From Microbacterium jejuense (GTDB taxonomy: Bacteria; Actinomycetota; Actinomycetes; Actinomycetales; Microbacteriaceae), in the NCBI RefSeq assembly GCF_019511665.1, contig NZ_JAEUAW010000020.1:1-60444 (forward strand): a DNA stretch of 60,444 bases. The letters are read 5' to 3'. The notes under the pieces were generated by a model, which searched no databases, was not told the origin of the DNA, and worked only from the letters and a program-made list of their open reading frames with translations. A program made the translations under genes and the position numbers. Positions 45,401 to 52,403 of the stretch are shown in pieces; positions within the stretch are counted from its first letter, which is position 1; each line of letters begins with the position of its first letter.

Positions 45401-45477
45401 AAGCTGGCTGATGCAGTGCCCGTGAACAGGGCGGCGAGTGTGACGACCGCGGCTGTCCTCAGGGAGGTTCGACCCAT
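42463..45477 (-). CDS. Secreted subtilisin-like serine protease (S8) with PA domain
   Basis: 1004 residues from ATG 45477, with GGAGG 7 nt upstream. A signal peptide (RTAAVVTLAALFTGTASASF) is followed by an I9-type propeptide (YIVMLKEAP...YGVVANGFSAQLTAAQA, about 45-140). The catalytic triad is complete: Asp in VGVVDTGIAPENP (about 186), His in GHGSHTASTAAG (about 281), Ser in GTSMSSPHVAG (about 609), with oxyanion Asn in SVSAGNDGPD. A PA domain is inserted (about 420-520, IVVCDRGSNARVEKSQ). C-terminal beta-sandwich domains (from about 700) resemble FN3-like and P-type domains. No wall anchor is seen. An exported general protease, with its own promoter at 45566-45594. Confidence 0.93.
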   Translation of the reverse strand: MGRTSLRTAAVVTLAALFTGTASASFGAVPEEVNTPVLTDAADGHYIVMLKEAPLATYEGGTNGLQRTKPDKGKQLDTESANSKAYLAHLKKQQDKVAADTGVTADATYGVVANGFSAQLTAAQATKLAGDKNVLGVFPDEIYHPTATPSTEFLGLGSVDTGTGGVWDAVGGVAEAGKGIVVGVVDTGIAPENPSFAGDKLTSKKVAGVPYKSGGNTVVFDKADGGQFRSKMVNSAQEWDKSAYNTKLIGAQYFSAGAQAAGFDFSYDFLSPRDKAGHGSHTASTAAGNFGVDATVEGIDFGKISGVAPAAKVAAYKACYDGPDELVTTDDICAGSDLLSAIDQAVADGVDVINYSIGGGAATSVLSWDDIAFFNAAVAGVFVSVSAGNDGPDASTADHASPWYTTVAASTVPTWEGTVQWDGQQAAGASVSVPFGQSISGPVVYAGDIPLAGADPAEAALCFLGTVDPAQAAGKIVVCDRGSNARVEKSQTVAEAGGIGMVLVNVTPGSLDNDFHSVPTVHLQNTYRAALLDYVQNTETPTVTLVGENVTGVETPTPQIAGFSSRGPILADGSDVIKPDVSGPGVAILAATDNGSKEKPTFGIMSGTSMSSPHVAGLGALYLGERPLAEPSEIKSALMTTAYDLVDAAGNPVTDPFTQGAGHVDPTRYFNPGLSYLNGPADWAAYIEGALSQDMFDGIDPIDPSDLNIASIGIGALAGTQTITRTVTASEAGTYTASIDVPGVDAVVSPSSFTIAAGATQEFTVTFTTTDAPIGEWTSGSLTWTSATNTVRSPIAIQPVVVDAPKSASGTGADGTLDVTVTPGFTGDLPLNVLGLAKADVLIDGDETTGAETDGTTVKFVEVPAGTDVVRFALNSSVDTAGTDLDLTVYKVKSEGGQRTAVWQSATGSADEAVQLVEPEAGWYEVRADVYAFTGPFTWTATVASVTPDGGLGGFAATPDTLAAQQSVPTDFQLSWSGLEAGSYLGVVRYGDSDVRTVVSVDVP

Positions 45478-45565
45478 TGTGGTCCTCCAGATTTGTCGTG
45501 CAGGAAGTGGCTGCGCCACATCGTTGGGGCGCAGCTCGCTCAAACGTAACTCCCAGCGGAAACTC

Positions 45566-45594
45566 AGTAAATGAGAAGGACGTGAGAATCGCAA
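45566..45594 (-). promoter_or_regulatory. Candidate sigma-70-type promoter of the subtilase gene
   Basis: On the minus strand TTGCGA (45594-45589), a 17-bp spacer and TTTACT (45571-45566) match the -35 and -10 boxes at four of six positions each. The transcript would have a leader of about 80 nt with an 8-bp stem GCTGCGCC/GGCGCAGC (45510-45517 and 45528-45535) ahead of the ribosome binding site. Confidence 0.45.
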
Positions 45595-45619
45595 GACCTC
45601 AGGCCAGTACGCTGGGCAG

Positions 45620-46171
45620 GTGGCCCCCCGAACCCGACTTTCGACGAGCGTTCTGCTCACCTGCGCGGCGATCGGCGTCGCGACGGGTGTGCTGCAGGCC
45701 GCCGCCGGCGCGCTGAGCGCGCCCGTCTCGGCAGCGGCCCCCATCCTGTACGGACTGGTCCTGGGCGTCCACGTGCTGCCCGGCGTCATCGCGCAGGAGC
45801 TGCTGCGCCGACCGTGGGTCGCCCTCATCACACACCTGATAGCGGCACTCGTGGCGAGCGCCGTCGTCCCGCTGTGGATCGGCCGGTACATCGGCACCGC
45901 CCTCCTCATCGGCGGCCTGCAGGAGCTCATCGCGGCGACCTCCCGCTACCGGCGCTGGGACGCATGGCGCTTCTTCCTGTCGGCGGTGATCGTCGGCGCG
46001 GTGATCGCGGTCGCGATCTGGTTCGCCGCCGACGTGACGCGGTTCCCGCTGTGGGGCCAGATCGTCTACGTCGCGCTGTTCGTCGTGGGCCCGGTCGCCT
46101 GGACGGCCGTCGGCCTCGCGATCGGCAGCGCTCTGCGCCGGGCGGGGATCGCCCGACGCAGCCGCGGCTGA
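45620..46171 (+). CDS. ECF-type S-component-like membrane protein 1
   Basis: 183 residues from GTG 45620. Five or six hydrophobic segments with short loops, opening STSVLLTCAAIGVATGVLQA and ending in a basic tail (RRAGIARRSRG). The pattern, including an aromatic-rich loop YRRWDAWRFFL, fits the YkoE-like group of energy-coupling-factor substrate-binding (S) proteins. It is clearly related to the second S-like protein at 50088 (both carry LLTCAAIGVA-x-GV and P-WA/W-x-F loops), so the locus holds two S-type paralogues. YkoE-type proteins elsewhere are proposed for thiamine-related transport, but no TPP riboswitch is visible here. Confidence 0.75.
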   Translation: MAPRTRLSTSVLLTCAAIGVATGVLQAAAGALSAPVSAAAPILYGLVLGVHVLPGVIAQELLRRPWVALITHLIAALVASAVVPLWIGRYIGTALLIGGLQELIAATSRYRRWDAWRFFLSAVIVGAVIAVAIWFAADVTRFPLWGQIVYVALFVVGPVAWTAVGLAIGSALRRAGIARRSRG

Positions 46172-46225
46172 GGGGCGCGGCATCCACTCTCCGGCGGTTG
46201 GTCCGGCGAGAGCGGTGCGGGTAAG

Positions 46226-46244
46226 TTAGGGAAGGCTAAGTTTC
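46226..46244. promoter_or_regulatory. Iron-box-like (IdeR/DtxR) site upstream of the ECF ATPase
   Basis: The 19 bp TTAGGGAAGGCTAAGTTTC match the IdeR/DtxR consensus TTAGGTTAGGCTAACCTAA at 13 positions by eye; the left half TTAGG and the centre AGGCTAA are exact. The site is 14 bp before the ATPase start and so would block its transcription when iron is plentiful. It precedes a gene set that includes a siderophore-interacting protein, which supports the reading. Confidence 0.5.
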
Positions 46245-46257
46245 CTTCGACGATCGG

Positions 46258-48327
46258 ATGCCCGTGGCCCCTGCCGTGCCGCTGCTGCGGGTTCGCGAGC
46301 TCGGCGTCATCCACGACGGCGAACAGACGCCCGCCCCCGCGTCGGTGTCGTTCGACATCGCCCCGGGCGAGGTGGTGCTGCTGCTGGGCCCCAGCGGATC
46401 CGGCAAGTCCACGCTCACGCTCACCCTCAACGGCCTGCTGCCGCAGTCGGTGCCCGCCACAGTGAGCGGCAGCGTCGAGGTCGACGGACACGACACGCAG
46501 ACCACGCCGGTCGCCGAGCTCAGCACGCGCGTGGGCATGGTCTTCCAAGACCCCGACGCCCAGCTCGTGACGGGCACCCTCCTCGACGAGGTGGCCTTCG
46601 GCCCCGAGAATCTGCGGATGCCGGTGGCAGAGGTGCTCGCTCGCACCGAGGCCGCGCTGCGCCGCGTGGGGCTGTGGGAGCGTCGCGCCGAGAACCCGGA
46701 CCGCCTGTCGGGTGGCGGGCGGCAGCGCCTCGCCATCGCCTGCGCGCTGGCCATGGGCTCGCCGCTGCTCGTGCTCGACGAGCCGACCGCCAACCTCGAC
46801 CCGGCGGGCATCGAGGACGTCTACGCGGCCCTGGCCGAGCTCGTCGCCGCCCGCGACCGCGCGATCCTGCTCGTGGAGCACAACCTCGACGCCGCCGTCG
46901 GGTTCGTCGACCGCGTCGTGGTGCTCGACCACGACGGGCGGCTCGCCTTCGACGGCGGGGTCGACGACGTGCTGCGCGGCCGCGCGGCCGAGCTGCACGT
47001 CATGGGCGTGTGGCTGCCGGTGTCGGCGATCGCGGCCCTGCGACTGCGCCACGCGGGCTTCGCGCTCGACCCGCTGCCGCTGACCCCCGACGAGCTGCAT
47101 GAGGCGCTGGAGGCGGAGTCCCCCCGCTCGTCGAGCGACCTCGACGGCACGGGCATTTCGTCTTCGGGCGCTGGAGCGCCCTCCGCTCAACGCCCGGAGG
47201 CCGCAGACACCCGGTCGTTGAGCGAGCGAGGAACGAGCGAGACGAAACGCCCCGGGCTCACGAGCGACCTCGACGGCACAAACGTTTCGTCTTCGGGCGC
47301 TGGAGCGCCCTCCGCTCAACGACCGGAGGCCGCCGACACCCGGTCGTTGAGCGAGCGAGGACGCTTCGTCTCGTCGCTGGCGCTCCTCGCTCAGCGACCG
47401 ACTCCCGAGACGAAACGCCCCGAGCTCACGAGCGACCTCGATGGCACCGACGTTTCGTCTTCGGGCGCTGGAGCGCCCTCCGCTCAACGACCGGAGGCCG
47501 CAGACGCCCTCATCACGGTGCGAGGCCTCACGCTGCGCCGTGGGCGCACCGAGGTTCTGCACGGCATCGACCTCGACGTGCCGCGCGGGGCGTTCGTCGC
47601 CGTCGTCGGCGCCAACGGCGCGGGCAAGACGTCGCTGATCCAGGCGCTGGCCGGCGTCGTCCGGCCGCCGAAGGGCGCCGTGCACGTCGACGGTCTCGAC
47701 GTCGGGCGCGCCGACGCCCGCACGCTGAGCGCCCGGATCGGGTTCGTCTTCCAGAACCCCGAGCACCAGTTCATCGCGCACACGGTCTTCGACGAGATCG
47801 CCCACGGGCTGCGCCTGCAGCACCTGCCCGACGACGAGGTGCGCACGCGCACCGAGGCGCTGCTGCAGCGGTTCGGGCTGACCGACAAGGCCGACAGCCA
47901 CCCGTTCCTGCTGTCGGGCGGGCAGAAGCGCCGGCTGTCGGTGGGCACCGCGCTGGTCGCGGGCGCTCCGGTGCTCGTGCTCGACGAGCCGACGTTCGGG
48001 CAGGACCGCGCCCGCGCGGACGAGCTGCTGTCGCTGCTGTCGGAGCTCAACGCCGAGGGCACGACGATCGTCGTCGTGACGCATGACATGCAGCTGGTCA
48101 CCGACCACGCCGACCGCACCGTGGTGCTCGCCGACGGCCGCGTGGTCGCCGACGGGGCGACGGGCGACGTGTTCGTCGACGACGACCTCATCCGGCGCGC
48201 CGGCCTGCGCCCGCCCCCGTTGCGTCGCGCCCTACGCGGCCTGGTGCGGCATCCCGGGCTCTCGCACGTCGCGCGCCTCGCCGACCTGCCCGGCGCCGTC
48301 GGGGCGCCCGCGGGAGGGGCGGCATGA
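46258..48327 (+). CDS. ECF transporter double ATPase (YkoD-like)
   Basis: 689 residues from ATG 46258. Two ABC modules are fused. Module 1 (about 1-285): LLGPSGSGKSTLTLTLNGLL, FQDPDAQLVTGTLLDEVAFGPENL (the Q-helix-type segment of ECF ATPases), signature LSGGGRQRLAIA (Gly where Gln is usual) and LLVLDEPTANLDPAG. Module 2 (about 418-689): VVGANGAGKTSLIQAL, FQNPEHQFIAHTVFDEIAHG, LSGGQKRRLSVGTALV, VLVLDEPTFGQD. The linker (about 290-417) is not protein-like: it consists of in-frame copies of the window's GTTGAGCGAGCG repeat (47133-47507). It powers the importer together with the T protein, whose ATG overlaps its TGA. Confidence 0.9.
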   Translation: MPVAPAVPLLRVRELGVIHDGEQTPAPASVSFDIAPGEVVLLLGPSGSGKSTLTLTLNGLLPQSVPATVSGSVEVDGHDTQTTPVAELSTRVGMVFQDPDAQLVTGTLLDEVAFGPENLRMPVAEVLARTEAALRRVGLWERRAENPDRLSGGGRQRLAIACALAMGSPLLVLDEPTANLDPAGIEDVYAALAELVAARDRAILLVEHNLDAAVGFVDRVVVLDHDGRLAFDGGVDDVLRGRAAELHVMGVWLPVSAIAALRLRHAGFALDPLPLTPDELHEALEAESPRSSSDLDGTGISSSGAGAPSAQRPEAADTRSLSERGTSETKRPGLTSDLDGTNVSSSGAGAPSAQRPEAADTRSLSERGRFVSSLALLAQRPTPETKRPELTSDLDGTDVSSSGAGAPSAQRPEAADALITVRGLTLRRGRTEVLHGIDLDVPRGAFVAVVGANGAGKTSLIQALAGVVRPPKGAVHVDGLDVGRADARTLSARIGFVFQNPEHQFIAHTVFDEIAHGLRLQHLPDDEVRTRTEALLQRFGLTDKADSHPFLLSGGQKRRLSVGTALVAGAPVLVLDEPTFGQDRARADELLSLLSELNAEGTTIVVVTHDMQLVTDHADRTVVLADGRVVADGATGDVFVDDDLIRRAGLRPPPLRRALRGLVRHPGLSHVARLADLPGAVGAPAGGAA
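47133..47507 (+). repeat. In-frame repeat array inside the ECF ATPase linker
   Basis: Three units begin GAGCGACCTCGA at 47133, 47262 and 47430, spaced 129 and 168 bp (both multiples of three). Each contains GGCGCTGGAGCGCCCTCCGC and a GTTGAGCGAGCG/GAGACGAAACG pair. The second has an extra 39 bp inverse piece (CGCTTCGTCTCGTCGCTGGC). Translated, they give three SSSGAGAPSAQRPEAAD motifs and two RSLSERG motifs; the first is followed by TSETKRP. Confidence 0.9.
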
Positions 48328-49175
48328 CCGACGCCGGACCCCTCACCGCTACGACGGCCGCGCACAGCACCGTCGATCCGTACGCGCGGCGGGTGGCGGC
48401 ATCCCCCGTCCGCTTCCTGTATGCGCTGAACCCGCTGGCGAAGCTGGCCGCGCCGGTCCCGGCGATGGTGCTGCTGGTGTTCGTGAGGGATGCCGCCACG
48501 CCGGCCGCGTTCCTGCTGCTGGCGTACGCGGTGCTGCTCGTGGGCGTGAACTTCACGCGGCGGCTGGCGGCGGTGCTGCTGCTGGCGGTGCCGGTCAGCG
48601 CCGTCGTCATCGGATTCGGGTTCGCCCTGTGGACCGACGCGTCGCGCGTGGACCAGTCCGTGGTCGTGTGGCAGCTCGGCGGCTGGACGATGTACGGCGG
48701 GGCGCTCGCCGTGGGCTTCGCGACGGGGCTGCGACTGGCGGCCATCGTCGCCCTGACGCTCATCGCCGGGCTGTCGACCACGGGGCCCGACCTGGTGCGG
48801 GCGGGCGTGCAGCAGCTGCGGGTGCCGTACCGGATCGGCTACACGGCGCTGGCGGCGTTCCGGTTCGTGCCGCGGTTCGGGCACGAGCTCGACGTCATCC
48901 GCCAGGCCCACCGCGTGCGCGGCGCGCACGGCGGCCGCGGCCCGTTCGCGGCGATCGCGCGCTGGTTCGGGTACATCGTGCCGCTGCTGGCCGGTGCGAT
49001 CCGGCACGCGGAGCGCGTCGCGCTCGCGATGGACTCACGGGCCTTCGGCGCCCACCCCGACCGCACCGAGCGGCACCTGGTGCCCTGGCGCGCTCGCGAC
49101 ACCGTGTTCGTCCTGGCGTTCTGGGCGGTCTCGGCCGTGCTGTTCGCCGTGTTCTTCCCGTGGGGGCTCTCGTGA
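48324..49175 (+). CDS. ECF transporter T component (EcfT/CbiQ-like)
   Basis: 283 residues from ATG 48324, overlapping the ATPase stop (ATGA). Five to six membrane helices with the EcfT pattern: LNPLAKLAAPVPAMVLLVF at the start, and a long cytoplasmic loop with VIRQAHRVRGAHGGRG and AERVALAMDSRAFGAHPDR, whose A-x-R and S-R-A-F-G stretches are the two coupling helices that contact the ATPases. It should form the scaffold between ATPases and S proteins. The C-terminus is a final hydrophobic helix. Confidence 0.88.
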   Translation: MTDAGPLTATTAAHSTVDPYARRVAASPVRFLYALNPLAKLAAPVPAMVLLVFVRDAATPAAFLLLAYAVLLVGVNFTRRLAAVLLLAVPVSAVVIGFGFALWTDASRVDQSVVVWQLGGWTMYGGALAVGFATGLRLAAIVALTLIAGLSTTGPDLVRAGVQQLRVPYRIGYTALAAFRFVPRFGHELDVIRQAHRVRGAHGGRGPFAAIARWFGYIVPLLAGAIRHAERVALAMDSRAFGAHPDRTERHLVPWRARDTVFVLAFWAVSAVLFAVFFPWGLS

Positions 49176-49215
49176 CGGCCACCCACCCGCACCCCGATCG
49201 AAACGGAGCAGCCTG

Positions 49216-50091
49216 ATGGCCCCGGCCCCACGACTGGTCAAGCCCGAGACCGCCGGTCTCGTGCACCTCACGGTGCTGCGCACCGCTCAGCTGTCGCCGC
49301 ACTGGATGCGGGTCACCCTCGGCGGGGGCGAGATCGACAGCTTCCGCCCGATGGGCTACGACCAGTGGTTCCGCATCTTCCTGCCGCTCGGCGGCGACGA
49401 GGGTCTGGAGCGCATCCCCCCAAAGGCCAACAAGCTGTTCGGGTACCTGAAGTACCTCCGCATCCCCGACGGCGTGCGGCCCGTCATGCGCAACTACACC
49501 GTGCGGGCGTTCCGCCCCGCCACCGCGACGACCGGCGCCGAGCTCGACGTCGACTTCGTCGTGCACGGGTCGGCCGAGGACGGCACGGCCGGTCCGGCGT
49601 CGCGCTGGGCGCAGTCGTGCCGCGCGGGCGAGAGCGTCGTGGTCATCGACGAGGGCCTGTCGTTCAACCCCGAGCGCGGCACCGACCGCGTCGTGCTCGT
49701 GACCGACGAGACCGGTATGCCGGCGGTCGCGGGCATCTGCGCGTCGCTGCCGTCCGACGCGCAGGGTCTGGCGATCGTCGAGGTCCCCTCCGCCGAGGAC
49801 GCCCTCGACTTCCCGCACCCGGCGGGCGTCACCGTGCGCTTCATCGTCCGCGAGGACGACGTCAAGCCTGGCACGCTCGCACTGAGGGCGCTGCAGGATG
49901 CCGCGCTGCCGGCATCCCCGTTCCACGCTTACATCGCGGGCGAGCAGGCGCTCGCGACCGACGGCCGCCGCCACCTCGTCGGCGAGCGCGGCGTCTCGAA
50001 GGACCACGTGAGCTTCATCGGCTACTGGCGCGTGGGCGCCGCCTCGCCCGCCCCCAAGTCGCAGCGCGCGACGGCCGAGGCGCACTCGTGA
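49216..50091 (+). CDS. Siderophore-interacting protein (FAD-dependent ferric reductase type)
   Basis: 291 residues from ATG 49216, with GGAG 8 nt upstream. The SIP family layout is present: N-terminal FAD-binding barrel (TVLRTAQLSPHWMRVTLGG; FRPMGYDQWFRIFLPL; RNYTVRAFRP, where R-N-Y-T-x-R binds FAD), then an NAD(P)H-binding half (VVLVTDETGMPAVAGICASL, AIVEVPSAEDALD) and the closing HAYIAGEQALATDGRR...FIGYWRVG. Such enzymes reduce ferric iron in siderophores inside the cell. Lying inside an ECF-type operon with an iron box, it points to iron-siderophore use. Confidence 0.92.
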   Translation: MAPAPRLVKPETAGLVHLTVLRTAQLSPHWMRVTLGGGEIDSFRPMGYDQWFRIFLPLGGDEGLERIPPKANKLFGYLKYLRIPDGVRPVMRNYTVRAFRPATATTGAELDVDFVVHGSAEDGTAGPASRWAQSCRAGESVVVIDEGLSFNPERGTDRVVLVTDETGMPAVAGICASLPSDAQGLAIVEVPSAEDALDFPHPAGVTVRFIVREDDVKPGTLALRALQDAALPASPFHAYIAGEQALATDGRRHLVGERGVSKDHVSFIGYWRVGAASPAPKSQRATAEAHS

Positions 50092-50660
50092 GCCGCGCGA
50101 CCACGGCGTACCTGCTCACGTGCGCGGCGATCGGCGTCGCGGGCGGCGTCATGCTGTGGGGCGCCACCGCCCTGTCGACGGTGCTGTTCGCCGTCGTGCC
50201 CTTCGTGTCGGTCGCCCTCGCGGGCCTGTGGCTGCTGCCGGCCGTCGTCGCGCTGCGCCTCATCGAGCGTCCGCTCGCCGGACTGCTCGTCGGACTCATC
50301 TCGGGCCTCGTGGTGTTCCCGTACCTGGCGACGAACCTGTGGTGGGCGTTCTTCGCCGAGCTGCCCTTCCTGCTCGCCCTCTACCGCAGCTGGCGCACGT
50401 GGCAGTACTACGCCGGCGCCGCCGTCGTGGGCGTGCTGTACCCGGTCCTCGCCGCGGTGTCGTTCGACCTCGCGTCGATGACGGTGGGCGCCCAGGTCGG
50501 CTTCTTCGCGCTGTCGGTCGCGAGCTGCGTCGGCGGCACCGCTCTCGGCATCGTCATCGCCGACCGCCTGCGGCGCGCCGGCGTGGCCAAGCTCGCCCGT
50601 CGCCGGGGCCTCGCCGGCCGCGGTCTCGGTCGCGGCAGCGGCCCCGCCGGTCAGCACTGA
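50088..50660 (+). CDS. ECF-type S-component-like membrane protein 2
   Basis: 190 residues from GTG 50088, overlapping the SIP stop (GTGA), so translation is coupled to the reductase. Six hydrophobic segments with short loops, opening TTAYLLTCAAIGVAGGVMLW, with an aromatic-rich region (LATNLWWAFFAELPFLLALY then RSWRTWQYY) and a basic C-terminal tail (RRAGVAKLARRRG). It is a paralogue of the protein at 45620; the shared opening and the shared R-R-AG-x-A tail show this. It probably binds substrate for the same transporter. Confidence 0.75.
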   Translation: MSRATTAYLLTCAAIGVAGGVMLWGATALSTVLFAVVPFVSVALAGLWLLPAVVALRLIERPLAGLLVGLISGLVVFPYLATNLWWAFFAELPFLLALYRSWRTWQYYAGAAVVGVLYPVLAAVSFDLASMTVGAQVGFFALSVASCVGGTALGIVIADRLRRAGVAKLARRRGLAGRGLGRGSGPAGQH

Positions 50661-50670
50661 CCGCAACGAC

Positions 50671-50716
50671 GGATGCCGCCACCCGGGCCTTCGCGGCGCC
50701 CGGGGTGGCGGCATCC
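50671..50716. terminator. GGATGCC-type hairpin after S protein 2
   Basis: GGATGCCGCCACCC and GGGTGGCGGCATCC form a 14-bp stem around an 18-nt G+C-rich centre, 10 bp past the stop. It is nearly the same hairpin as the one at 51020-51065. Confidence 0.7.
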
Positions 50717-50729
50717 GCGCTCCCATCCC

Positions 50730-51006
50730 GGCGAGTCGCCAGGAACCGCGAGCCGAGGTCGCCGATCGTGGCGACTCGCCAAGAAGCGCTGGTCGGCCGC
50801 CCCTGATCGGCGACGGCGGCGTTCTTGGCGACTCGCCAGAAACCGCGCCCTCGCTTCCTCGTTCGTGGCGACTCGCCAGAAACGCTGGTCGGCCGCCCTT
50901 CATCGACGACCCCGGCGTTCTTGGCGACTCGCCAGAAACCGCGCCCTCGCTTCCTCGTTCTTGGCGACTCACCAGAAACGCTGGTCGGGGCGACTCGCCA
51001 CAAACG
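50730..51006. repeat. Array of TGGCGACTCGCCA repeats, 96-bp higher-order unit
   Basis: Seven copies of the near-palindrome TGGCGACTCGCCAnnAA (starts about 50730 inverse, 50769, 50826, 50866, 50922, 50962 with one mismatch, and 50988). Copies at 50826/50922 and 50866/50962 repeat at 96 bp, with shared flanks GAAACCGCGCCCTCGCTTCC and CGCTGGTCGGCCGCCC. It lies between convergent genes and between two nearly identical hairpins. Confidence 0.85.
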
Positions 51007-51019
51007 CGAGACGAAAGAG

Positions 51020-51065
51020 GGATGCCGCCACCCGGGCCCTTGCGGGGCGCCGGGTGGCGGCATCC
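51020..51065. terminator. 16-bp perfect hairpin facing the acyl-CoA dehydrogenase stop
   Basis: GGATGCCGCCACCCGG and CCGGGTGGCGGCATCC pair perfectly around a 14-nt loop. It is the twin of the hairpin at 50671. Confidence 0.7.
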
Positions 51066-51070
51066 ACCCT

Positions 51071-51119
51071 TCGACGGGCTCAGGGACCGACGGGCTCAGG
51101 GACCGACAGGCTCAGCGGC
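51071..51119. repeat. Three tandem GACGGGCTCAGGGACC units
   Basis: GACGGGCTCAGGGACC occurs at about 51073 and 51089, and as GACAGGCTCAGCGGCC at about 51105, a 16-bp period, immediately before the dehydrogenase stop. Confidence 0.6.
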
Positions 51120-51128
51120 CCGCCGGGG

Positions 51129-52292
51129 TCAGCGCTTGCCGACGATCTGGCGCGAGACGATGTCGCGCATGATCTCGTTCGTGCCGCCGTAGATGCGGTG
51201 CACGCGGGCGTCGAGGTAGGCGCGGGCGATCGGGTACTCGGTGATGTAGCCGTAGCCGCCGTGCAGCTGCACGCCGATGTCGAGCACCTCGGCCTCGCGG
51301 TCGGTCGACCAGAACTTGACCTTGGCGGCCTCTTCGGCGGTCAGCTTCTGGTCCTTGTAGAGCATCATGGCGCGGTCGTTGTACACCCACGTGACGTCGA
51401 CGGTCGTGGCCATGTCGGCGAGCTTGAAGCGCGTGTTCTGGAAGTCCGCGATCCGCTCGCCGAACGCCTCGCGGCTGAGCACGTAGTCGCGCGTCCAGTG
51501 GAAAGCCGCCTCGCACGCGGCGGCCGCCGCGACGCCGATCGACAGCCGCTCCAGCGGGAGGTTCATCATGAGCTGGATGAAGCCCATGCCCTCCTTGCCG
51601 CCGATGAGGTTCGCGTCGGGCACGAACACGTCGGTGAACGACAGCTCCGCGGTGTCCCAGCCGTGGAAGCCCATCTTCTCGAGCTTCTTGCCGTGCTCGA
51701 AGCCCTCCATGCCGTCCTCGAGGATCAGCAGGCTGAACGCGTCGGGGCGGTTGCCCTCGCCCGTCTTGACGAACGTCACGACGATGTCGGCGGTCTTGCC
51801 CGACGAGATGAACGTCTTGGCGCCGTTGACGATGTAGCCGCCGTCGACCTTCTTGGCGGTCGTCTTGATGCCGCGCAGGTCGGAACCCGCGCCCGGCTCG
51901 GTCATCGCGAGGGCGCCGAGGATCTCGCCCGTCGCCATGCCGGGGAGCCACTTCTCCTTCTGCTCCTGCGTGCCCATGTGGACGATGTAGGGCACCGCCA
52001 GGTCGTCCTGGATGCCGAGCGCGCCGGCGAGCGAGCCGAGGCCCGCGCCGATGGTCTCTTCGAGCACGATCGCGCGGAAGCGGTAGTCCTGCAGCATGCC
52101 GGCGCCGCCGAACTCCTCGGGCACGCTCAGGCCGATGATGCCGGCCTCGCCCGCCGCGAGCATGGTCGCGCGGTCGATCTCACCCGCGGCATCCCATTCC
52201 TTGCGCTTCTCTTCGGTCGCGTAGCGCTTGATGAACTCCTTGACGACGTCGCGGAACGCCTCGTGGTCCTCGTCGTAGATGTCGCGCTCCAT
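51129..52292 (-). CDS. Acyl-CoA dehydrogenase
   Basis: 387 residues from ATG 52292, with AAGG 7 nt upstream. Classical short-chain-type ACAD: GIIGLSVPEEFGGAGM, ALAMTEPGAGSDLRGIKTTA (flavin/substrate loop), FISSGKTADIVVTFVKT, LSREAFGERIADFQNTRFKLADM, and the C-terminal VQLHGGYGYITEYPIARAYLDARVHRIYGGTNEIMRDIVSRQI. The catalytic base Glu of the family is the E of GGTNEIMR or the equivalent position. It performs FAD-dependent dehydrogenation of an acyl-CoA, passing electrons to ETF. An operator-like palindrome at 52360-52374 lies upstream. Confidence 0.93.
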   Translation of the reverse strand: MERDIYDEDHEAFRDVVKEFIKRYATEEKRKEWDAAGEIDRATMLAAGEAGIIGLSVPEEFGGAGMLQDYRFRAIVLEETIGAGLGSLAGALGIQDDLAVPYIVHMGTQEQKEKWLPGMATGEILGALAMTEPGAGSDLRGIKTTAKKVDGGYIVNGAKTFISSGKTADIVVTFVKTGEGNRPDAFSLLILEDGMEGFEHGKKLEKMGFHGWDTAELSFTDVFVPDANLIGGKEGMGFIQLMMNLPLERLSIGVAAAAACEAAFHWTRDYVLSREAFGERIADFQNTRFKLADMATTVDVTWVYNDRAMMLYKDQKLTAEEAAKVKFWSTDREAEVLDIGVQLHGGYGYITEYPIARAYLDARVHRIYGGTNEIMRDIVSRQIVGKR

Positions 52293-52359
52293 GTGCGCCT
52301 TCCTCTCGTGTTGCCGTCTGCGCTGAGGCGGTAGAGATTGAATCCCAAGAGGAATGGTA

Positions 52360-52374
52360 CTCAGTTTCACTGAG
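52360..52374. promoter_or_regulatory. Operator-like palindrome upstream of the acyl-CoA dehydrogenase
   Basis: CTCAGT-TTC-ACTGAG is an exact 6-bp inverted repeat with a 3-bp centre, in the only A+T-richer stretch of the gap, 68 bp upstream of the dehydrogenase start. The gap also holds the 3' end of the VanY-like gene, so a promoter for the dehydrogenase is expected here. It may be the site of a TetR/FadR-type fatty-acid regulator. Confidence 0.45.
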
Positions 52375-52403
52375 AGAGGATGCCGCATCCGCGGCGGATC
52401 GGC

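Noticed and set aside
45478..46257. TPP riboswitch expected for a YkoE-type thiamine operon
   Set aside because: No CTGAGA or related conserved core was found upstream of 45620 or 46258; an iron-box-like site is present instead.
47133..47507. Sequencing or assembly error in the ABC linker
   Set aside because: All three units keep the frame (129 and 168 bp) and both flanking ATPase modules are intact, so a real in-frame array is more likely, although long reads would be decisive.
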